In this document: positions 19,991-26,249 of the stretch, one piece after another
How positions within the stretch are numbered: position 1 is the stretch's first letter
Layout of the letters: the number at the start of each line of letters is the position of its first letter
Origin: Anthoceros angustus
Lineage: Eukaryota > Streptophyta > Anthocerotopsida > Anthocerotales > Anthocerotaceae
Reading direction: 5' to 3'
DNA length: 26,249 bases
Assembly (NCBI GenBank): GCA_010909165.1
Contig: VJWM01000379.1
Span: forward strand, 1-26,249
Notes under the pieces: generated by a model
Database searches by the model: none
Told to the model about the DNA's origin: nothing
Seen by the model: only the letters and a program-made list of their open reading frames with translations
Position numbers and translations under genes: made by a program

Positions 19991-21127
19991 CCCTACCAAC
20001 TATCCTCCTACTTCTTCGGCTGGCATGGCCGCCCCCACCGCCTCCTCTTTCGGGGACCGTCTTCCCGATCTCCGCTGTCATGACAGAGCCTTCACACTGC
20101 TCCGATGCCGCTGATGAAGTTGGAACGCCGCCTCTTGCAGGCGCCTTGAGGCACCGCCTCGTAGCAAATGGTATCCGCCGCATTACCTGGGCGGTTGGGT
20201 GCAACGCCTGCCCCGCTGCCAGACACCCCCACCAACCCTACCGGCCGCTGAAATCTCCTCCTCTTCCATTGGCTCCTCCCACACCGAGCCTTCGCATCCA
20301 TTTCGCCTCTGTGTCCCGAATCTCCGGGAGGGTCGCAATTCCTCCAAAATCTCGTCATCATGGGGACCCAACTTCCTTGTCAACAAGGAACGATCTCCTT
20401 GGCGAACTTGTTGACCTCGCATGTAAGTGGACCCGCATCTCCGGCCCTTCAAACAAATCTCATCAAATTCCTCGTGCCACTCTCGAGGCTAACTCCGCAG
20501 CATCCCTCTCAAGTGTCACCTCACTCAAACGGCTTTAAGGTAACATTTTCGCATCTCTCTTCCATGCCTCCAAGATCCCTTGTTGCACATACACCGGAAG
20601 TGTTTCCCGACGACCAGATGCATGCATCATTTTCCTGGTGGGCTACCTCTTCCTTCCACCGCTGGTCACCTCCTGTTGCTCTGTGAGCTCCTCACGCCCT
20701 TGCTCCATGTGGCTCTGCCCTTCCTCCACCTCCTTGAGCTTGGCCTCCATTCATTCTTGGCTTGGGCACGCCTCGATGCCTTCAACTCCCCTCATTTCTG
20801 CTCTTCTCAAGGGCCGAGAGTTGCCGCGCCACTCTTCCCACATCGGACAGCCTCCTCAATTTTCTCGATTGAGGTAGCCACTTCCTTCATTCGCCCTACT
20901 TTCTTGTCTCATGCTCTTCAATCTTGTTGAGCCCCAACCTTCTCTCCAGTCAACTAGGCGCCTTTCGCCAACGCCATCTCCTTGATAGCCTTGCTATCCT
21001 TCTCCCACCGATCAGGGCAATCGCTTCATCTGGACGATGCCTCACCTCCAACTCCTCTACTCGTAAGGCCCGCTTCACTAATGGAGTGAATTAGGCGATG
21101 GTCAGATCCTTCAAAGCCTTAGTCTTC
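19991..21127 (-). pseudogene. Decayed downstream part of gag-like element
   Basis: Between the minus-strand gag-like frame and the LTR-like block, the minus strand is moderately purine-rich, with short frames rich in Arg, Gly, Glu and Lys (for example 20092-20361). It plausibly held the rest of the gag-like coding region. No polymerase motif is seen on either strand, so the element would be non-autonomous or has lost its pol. Confidence 0.3.
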
Positions 21128-21837
21128 TCATTCCCTCCGGGGTCGACCAACGCTTTCTCTTGGTGGGCGCCTCCACTCGACTGACGATGTTGGGTGGGAC
21201 TCCTGTGACTCGGTCATCTCCTGGGGTGGGTTAGTTCCACCATCCTGCTCCATGGGGGTTGCCTCCTGTACACCTGGTGGCACTGCCACCTCTTCCTTTT
21301 GTGCCACTGTCTCCTCCTGGACGACAGGCACTTCTTCTTCCTTGGCGTCAGACGCCTGGGTGGTCTCATCATCCAAGATCACCACCTGAGGTGAAGCACT
21401 CCCTTGCTCCACCTTGGGTTCCTCCTCTGCCTTCTTCACCTTCTTAGGGAGAGGGACCCCTGTACCATCCCTCAGAGGGACCACTTCAAACGGCTAGTAA
21501 GACTCCTCCAGCTCCTCTTCTGTCAGTAACCCATGTGCCACCCACAACTGCACAAGGTAAGTACTCAAATGGCTGTGCCTCGCTCCCTCGTTGTCCATAG
21601 TATTTGGCCTCAGCAGCTTGTCTCGGTGATGCTCATAGGCCGTCAAAGATGGTCGCCCCCCCAGTCGAGCTCCTTGCTTCCACATAAATGAAAGAACGCG
21701 TTCTTTGAAGTAGGTGGTTCAACGGTTAGCCCCAAACTATCCTTGTAAAAGCTTCCACTTGAGGTCAGCAATCTTATCTGTACATGCTCAGGACTTGGAG
21801 ATAAATCATATTCTACAACCTGAGGTACCCGTGCCAT
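21128..21837 (-). pseudogene. Gag-like acidic protein, one frameshift and one stop
   Basis: Read from 21837 downwards. A first frame begins MARVPQVVEYDLSPSPEHVQ and continues to FFHLCGSKELDWGG near 21660. A frame change there gives RPSLTAYEHHRDKLLRPNTM, then YLVQLWVAHGLLTEEELEE, and a stop at 21496-21494. The same frame reopens as PFEVVPLRDGTGVPLPKKVK and runs into an acidic Glu-, Gln- and Pro-rich stretch to 21128. With the frameshift and stop, the total is about 235 codons. Composition (a small folded head, then an acidic low-complexity tail) suits a retrotransposon gag or capsid-type protein, but no CCHC knuckle is seen. The family is not recognised. Ty1/copia sequence adjoins its 5' side. 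Confidence 0.55.
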
Positions 21838-21959
21838 AACCTGAACCTCCTCCTCTAAGGCGCTCTACACACCATCGACCACCAAGCCACCTATGGAGGA
21901 ACCCACCTTCTGTCCCTAGAGATTCCTTCTCTTGCAACTAGTCATCCCAGCTGAAGAGG

Positions 21960-23088
21960 TACCAGCTCCCGCACAAGCCCCCGATGCTGATTTAGCCCAG
22001 CTTGCCCTACATCAAGCCCTCTCTGCAATCGAGATGCAGGATGTACCTGCAAGCATAGAAGAAGCCCTCAATACACCTGAATGGAAAGCATCAGTTCAGT
22101 CTGAATAGGACTCGCTAATTGCTACTACAAAACTGGAAGCTCAACACTTGCCTGGCGAAACCAATCTCATGTAAATGGACTTTTAGAAGGAAACTCAACC
22201 CCGATGGGACTATCTCAAGGTACAAGTCGGTGGTAGCCGTGGTTTCACCACGCAGTAGCTTCACTATGAGGAGAACAGACTTTTTGCCCAGAGTCAAGGC
22301 CACATCTATTCGGATCCTCTTAGCCTTTGCTGCCCATCATCACACGCATATACACCGGTGAGCGTAAGACGCATTTTTCTATAGGACTCTACAAGACATT
22401 TACATGCCCACTTGGTTTGTAAAGGACAACGACAAGGTATATGGTACACTTAAATCCATCTCTGGATTGAACGATGCACAAGTATGGAATGAGGTTGTGA
22501 TGACACCAAGAAATGTGGCTTCATCCTCTCATCTCACCAGCGTTTACATCCACGAAGACAAAGGATGACGGTTGCAATATTCACTCGAAGTAGATGACAA
22601 CTTTATATTTGGCAACAACCCTGAAGTTATACAATATGTCAAGGACCTGCTATCAAAGGAGTACGACGTCGTTGATATGGGACCTCTGCGCTATGCACTA
22701 GGAGTACAGTTTGAATTCAAGAAGGAAGAGCACACCTTTTTTATCCATCAAGAGCGATCGTAGCATCGGAAAGATTCAATACGAAGGGCCTTGATGTCTA
22801 CACCAATTGCCTCTAGAAAGTATCAACGGAGTGCCCGGCCTCGGAAGAAATACAGGAGATGAGAAGCATCCCCTACAACGAGGCCGTTGGAATCCTGCTC
22901 TACTTATCAATCTGGACGAGACCAAATGTTGCACAAGCCGTGAACATAGCATCGAGATATCCGACAAAAGCGCCGGACTGCGTTAAGAGAATACTTCGTT
23001 ACTTAAAGAGGACGAAATCATACGCACTTCTCTACAAAGGTGATCACTCATCCAAACTCACCCTAATCTCCTTCTCGGATGCGGACTA
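21960..23088 (+). pseudogene. Ty1/copia reverse transcriptase and RNase H start
   Basis: Plus-strand copia polymerase in pieces. VPASIEEALNTPEWKASVQSE then a stop (22043-22108); TCLAKPISCKWTFRRKLNPD and GTISRYKSVV (about 22147-22240); SIRILLAFAAHHHTHIH (22307-22360); SLEVDDNFIFGNNPEVIQY, whose Asp pair at 22593-22598 sits where copia has YVDD (here EVDD); YDVVDMGPLRYALGVQF; then SIPYNEAVGILLYLSIWTRP and RILRYLKRTKSYALLYKG (22865-23040), ending at SFSDAD, the first RNase H Asp. The fragment stops abruptly at about 23088. The region between 22360 and 22570 is frameshifted. Integrase is absent. Linker-like Pro- and Arg-rich sequence may begin at 21840. Confidence 0.93.
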
Positions 23089-23089
23089 G

Positions 23090-24229
23090 GCGGGCGGCCC
23101 GATGCGGAGGGTCGAGTTGTCGATCAATCAAACACATCTAGGATGGAGTTTGCAAGTGGTGACTTGGGAATCGTCGGCCAGTTGAACTCGTTTTGAGGTG
23201 AGTCCTAGCGAGGTTCTCCGATTCTTTGTCGTATTAGGCTTGAAGTGGCGGGATCAAGCACCAGATTCTGAGGTCCCTTGCCGCTTTTCTTTTGTGGTGA
23301 CGATTGGATTGTTGAATCCGGTTGATGGCTTCTTGATCCTAAGGTCTTGATTCATGAAGCCTCCCGTCCTCTACCTCGTCTTCCTCACCTCGGTGACCTC
23401 GCTCACGGCATCACGATGCTTTGCTAGCCATTGGGGACCATCTCGCAATTACTCAAGCATGTTCCATACCAAGACAATCATGTCACACATAAGGCTGGCG
23501 GGGTTGCGCCAATGGTACTTGTCACACGTAACTCAGGGCCGCTTGATTGCATTGATAACATCTCTCCCTTCATCCTCTGGGACTTTCGTTAGCTCTCATA
23601 ATTACATCCTCGACAAGCCATCGAGGCCTCTGACATCAAGAGGAGTACCGGTTTTCGCAGGTCGCCGACGCCTGGAGGAAGAATCGAGGAGAGTAAGCAA
23701 CCTCGCTCCAACCATGCCCTTTTTGACATCTTTGGAGTGGGCGCACATCGGGCTTGAATCCAATGCCTCGAGTCATTTTATGCGATCACGATCGGCTGCG
23801 GATGACTTGTCTCGATGGCATCCGCCCATAGGTGAGTAGGATCTGTGCTTCGAGTCTATTGCCAATTTTAGGATTGTTGCGGTGCCATTGTGCTCGCGCC
23901 ATAGCGAGAGAGATGCGACCGTCGATAATTTACTAATACTCGAACTTATTCTTATATTGTACAAGAGTTGGATTCATGTATTCGTATGGTTATGAATGAT
24001 AACCATACCCCTTCGATAAATAGTCACGTATGCCTCTAAGCACGAAAGCATTCCTAAGTTTGCTAGCGATCGGGTCCAAAACCCTCGCTAAAACCCCAAT
24101 CCGTGGTGGATGTGCGGCACTTCAACAAAGATTGGTATAAGTTGTTAGGTACTAAATACCATGACAAGAAAGTTCCATCCAAGTAGACTTTAATGATCCC
24201 GCTCCTTCTTGTCTTGGTGGCAACACGAT
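23090..24229. other. Unassigned sequence after the copia fragment
   Basis: One open frame of 161 codons at 23354-23839 (plus) has no recognisable motif and is Ser- and Arg-rich. The rest, including 23860-24229, has many stops. I see no repeat partner. It is probably decayed mobile-element sequence. Confidence 0.35.
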
Positions 24230-24620
24230 CGGAAGTTGTTTAGGGCGGACCGTGCTCGCCGTGCTTTGAACTTGAGAATTTCTGGTCTTGGTAATGATAT
24301 TGATGCACCACTTGTGGCTGCAAGGAGTTTTAATAGGCGGTGAGGTCGATGGTTGTTCCTCAAGCCTTACGGCTTGGAAAGGATTTTAGGGAGCGCATAT
24401 TGATTATGACTTTTCATTCTATGGAATGATCGCCTCCAGTTGAGGGCTAGGTCTATGTTACGGACAACTAGTTATATATCAATGAGGATCTTACACCATT
24501 GCAATGGAAGACTAAGAAGGAGAAGTTACCGCTTTCGGAGGCATTTCGTCTGCAGTCAAGTGGCTTTCTTTCATGGGGATGAATTGGTGGTGTTTGGCCT
24601 CGTTCACGCAATTTCATGGA
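24230..24620 (+). pseudogene. Probable LINE ORF1 remnant
   Basis: Readable pieces across frames: RARRALNLRISGLGNDIDAP (about 24246-24310), RERILIM (24391-24411), LYINEDLTPLQWKTKKEKLP (24471-24530) and VAFFHGDELVVFGL (24555-24600). The order 'LR..GL', '..RIL', 'INEDLTP.Q...', 'AFF.G.ELVV' matches the RNA-binding first ORF of L1-like LINEs as I remember it. The pieces are in different frames, so the copy is dead. There is no endonuclease or RT next to it, and it need not belong to the LINE fragments at the window start. Confidence 0.45.
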
Positions 24621-24857
24621 CCGTTGATTGATTGAAGATTATTTGTCTTGTTTGAATTTTACCTTTATATTCAGACCAGTTTACCACAATTAATGTAATC
24701 ACCATATTTCAGTCCCATGGCAGGTCCGTACATAGTGGACTTAAATAAACTCTTCTTCTTCATTTTCTTCTACTCTGTATACATTGTGATGTATTGTGAT
24801 ATTCATCAACACGGTTCGTCGTTAACCGCCAAGTTTCAATACACACCGAAGGGCGGA
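24621..24857. other. AT-rich spacer
   Basis: AT-rich, without open frames or repeats. It lies downstream of the last exon of the minus-strand synthase gene and could include that gene's 3' untranslated region. Confidence 0.4.
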
Positions 24858-25706
24858 TTATGAAATGTGAGTACATTCCATAGGAGAAGTATTTAACATA
24901 AAAATAGAAATATCCGTAGTCTCCCAATCAAACAATGTTAAGTGTAGGTCTTGATAGAAAATTAGACAATCTAAGGTGGGAAGTGAAAGATAAATCGAAT
25001 GGAGTGGAGTTATGAACAATGTGGACTCTTGCCAATACTCATGCATTGGGGAAGCTGGCGGAGGGTCTCCTAGAACTGCTACATTCCCAGGTCGAGAGAA
25101 GACAATCTGTTCATCACCGATCACATCAGTCACTGAGCTACAGCAACAATGAGCAGCAGGGATTGATCAAGCCCGGTAACCAGCAAGATGGAAATGTGAC
25201 CTAACCTGAGATTGCCCAGAGTGCAAGTCTCGAAGCCGGCAGCACAGTAGTCAAAGTAATAATGCCACGTTCGGATGAACTTCTCACTGAAACCAAGCTT
25301 CCGAACTTCACTGCAACATCACAGAGCACGAGCTAGCTGGACTCAGCACAAAATTTCCACCAAGCCAGTGCACAGCAAGTATGTTGCCACTCTAGGCATG
25401 TTACATGCCTGCTGTTACCCAAGAACTTGTCACGCCAGCAGTGCAAAGTTTGCTTGTAATGTATTCCGATGTTCTCCATGTGCTCCACGCTGTGACAGCA
25501 ACCAACAGTGAGTGTGCTTGCGTCTCAGCATAGAACTCGTTTTGGAAAAGAGCAAGAACGAGTGTCAGATCTACCAGGCTGCAGAAGAGTTCTTTGAAAA
25601 TAGCGGTGGGTCCATACCAGAAAGACGATCCGTTCGCCATAGCTGCTGTAAGAGTGCTCAGCGAGGGTGCTTCCGCCAGGAAGATGTTAAATTCCCCACA
25701 GTGCAT
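24858..25706 (-). CDS. CFA: Cyclopropane-fatty-acid synthase, C-terminal exons
   Basis: The enzyme transfers a methylene group from S-adenosylmethionine to the double bond of acyl chains in phospholipids. Read on the minus strand, four exon pieces encode its C-terminal part: PSLSTLTAAMANGSSF ending at 25618; CVEHMENIGIHYKQTLHCWR followed by DKFLGN (25489-25409); EVRKLGFSEKFIRTW then HYYFDYCAAGFETCTLGN (25310-25206); and GDEQIVFSRPGNVAVLG (within 25132-25060). These match the conserved end of bacterial and plant synthases, including the FIRTW..YFDYCAAGF signature. Introns 1 and 2 restore the frame exactly. Residues before PSLS look altered (FLAEA where relatives have FPGGCL), the third junction is out of frame, and about 50 odd residues follow before the stop at 24858. 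No earlier exons are found up to 26249. It is a partial gene or a pseudogene fragment. Confidence 0.88.
25133..25205 (-). other. Intron 3 of the synthase gene, boundaries uncertain
   Basis: The most likely donor is gttagg at 25205. Acceptor candidates end at 25133 (gctcag) and 25107 (gaacag), but neither joins this donor in frame with GDEQIVFSRPGN. A second donor, gtcaca at 25201, with the acceptor ending at 25133, is in frame but adds about nine residues. A splice-site mutation or small indel is likely. Confidence 0.45.
25311..25408 (-). other. Intron 2 of the synthase gene (GC-AG)
   Basis: 98 bases, with exon end aacagcag, donor gcatgt at 25408 and acceptor gatgttgcag ending at 25311. Only this donor keeps frame (agcag plus tgaagtt gives SSEVRKLGF); the two nearby GT candidates at 25418 and 25404 do not. 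GC-AG introns are a known minor class, normally with an exon ending in AG, as here. Confidence 0.75.
25490..25617 (-). other. Intron 1 of the synthase gene (GT-AG)
   Basis: 128 bases, donor gtatgg at 25617 and acceptor ctgtcacag ending at 25490. Joining ttctg to cgtggagcac makes the Cys codon of SSFCVEHMENIG, which is what relatives have at this place. Confidence 0.88.
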
Positions 25707-26249
25707 GCGTCCGTTTCTCGGCCACCGTGGTGGAACTAGCCACCACTTGACTAGCGTGGCATGTGAGCATCCCTAGCATATATAGACACCTTTTATTCTA
25801 AAAATTCCCAATACCCAAGGACTCTATTTCTACCCCACCTCTGAGGGTCAAACCTAAGGTCGAAAAATTATTATTATCTCCAAGGGCCAAGGACCATTCC
25901 GTATAAAAGACACTCGACGATTCTCAAAGCACTCTGCTATTCTAACACAAACAAAAAAATCGTTCGCCGACACTTGAGAGCGGGTTAGTTCACATGTGGT
26001 CTTCCACAAACAAAGTTACCAGTTACTTAAGTGCATTGACTTTCAATAGACTCGGTAAAGATGTTAATGATGGCCCAATTGAGTACCTCGATGGGCATGT
26101 TGCATATAGAATGTGGCGGGATATATGAATAGTAGTAGTGGAAATATCGCAATCAAGCAAAATTGCATTTGGGAAGAAAGGTCGGATGGGCATGAGCTAC
26201 TAAGTGGCGACCATCTTGATTGGATTTGCACTTGGGCGGTGAGGACCAT
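25707..26249. other. No gene recognised
   Basis: I searched the minus strand for the upstream synthase exons (the glycine-rich SAM-binding loop and YEYIGHE-type motifs) and did not find them. 25780-25960 is AT-rich with tatatatgc on the minus strand near 25785. It could be a long intron, or a repeat that has cut the gene. Confidence 0.5.

Noticed and set aside
25019-25776. Plus-strand open frames over the synthase region
   Set aside because: The minus strand reads as a conserved enzyme with phase-consistent introns 1 and 2, so the plus-strand frames are shadows.
1-26249. CRISPR array, tRNA, rRNA or bacterial operon
   Set aside because: No regularly spaced repeat-spacer array, no cloverleaf or rRNA core sequence that I could recognise, and no adjacent co-directional intact genes with ribosome binding sites.

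Overview
The window looks like plant nuclear DNA that is mostly old transposable-element debris. I see no intact protein-coding gene, no RNA gene and no bacterial-style operon. Three things point to a green-plant (streptophyte) nuclear genome: split exons of a plant-type cyclopropane-fatty-acid synthase with short introns, Ty3/gypsy, Ty1/copia and non-LTR polymerases, and an unclassified transposase-like gene family that I remember mainly from streptophyte algae and early-diverging land plants. A charophyte alga, bryophyte, lycophyte or fern fits better than a flowering plant, but this is inference.

Layout. 1-2220: two head-to-tail, minus-strand fragments of one LINE family; the first keeps the reverse transcriptase (RT) core, the second only the downstream part. 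2230-3130: AT-rich spacer with a 26-bp minisatellite, a short 40-bp direct repeat and an LTR-like stretch. 3133-4115: Ty3/gypsy RT to RNase H connection, plus strand, full of stops. 4120-5045: spacer with a degenerate short tandem duplication. 5046-8270: a plus-strand transposase-like gene, broken by frameshifts, readable from an N-terminal helical region through a Cys-rich segment, an RNase H-like catalytic core and a C-terminal domain. 8331-8840: a 280-bp tandem repeat directly after it. 8890-9090: a G-rich minisatellite with four GGGG tracts. 9100-11380: weakly coding-looking sequence I cannot assign.

11385-14490: two diverged tandem copies of a unit of about 1.5 kb, each with a perfect 11-bp-stem hairpin. 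14388-16600: purine-rich plus strand coding for charged, Pro- and Glu/Arg-rich peptides. 16965-17407: an LTR-like block with TATA and polyadenylation signals. Together 11.4-17.4 kb may be one gag-only LTR element or a nest of such elements. 17410-19200: unassigned. 19228-19478: polypyrimidine tract. About 19490-21837, minus strand: a second gag-like element with an LTR-like end sharing the TATAAGAGGG core of the plus-strand LTR. 21960-23088: Ty1/copia RT and RNase H start, plus strand, abutting the gag-like element. 23090-24230: nothing firm. 24230-24620: probable LINE ORF1 remnant. 24858-25706: minus-strand C-terminal exons of cyclopropane-fatty-acid synthase, the only cellular gene recognised, including a likely GC-AG intron. 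25707-26249: no gene seen.

Nothing suggests that these pieces act together. The region reads as successive insertions and decay around a fragment of one host gene.
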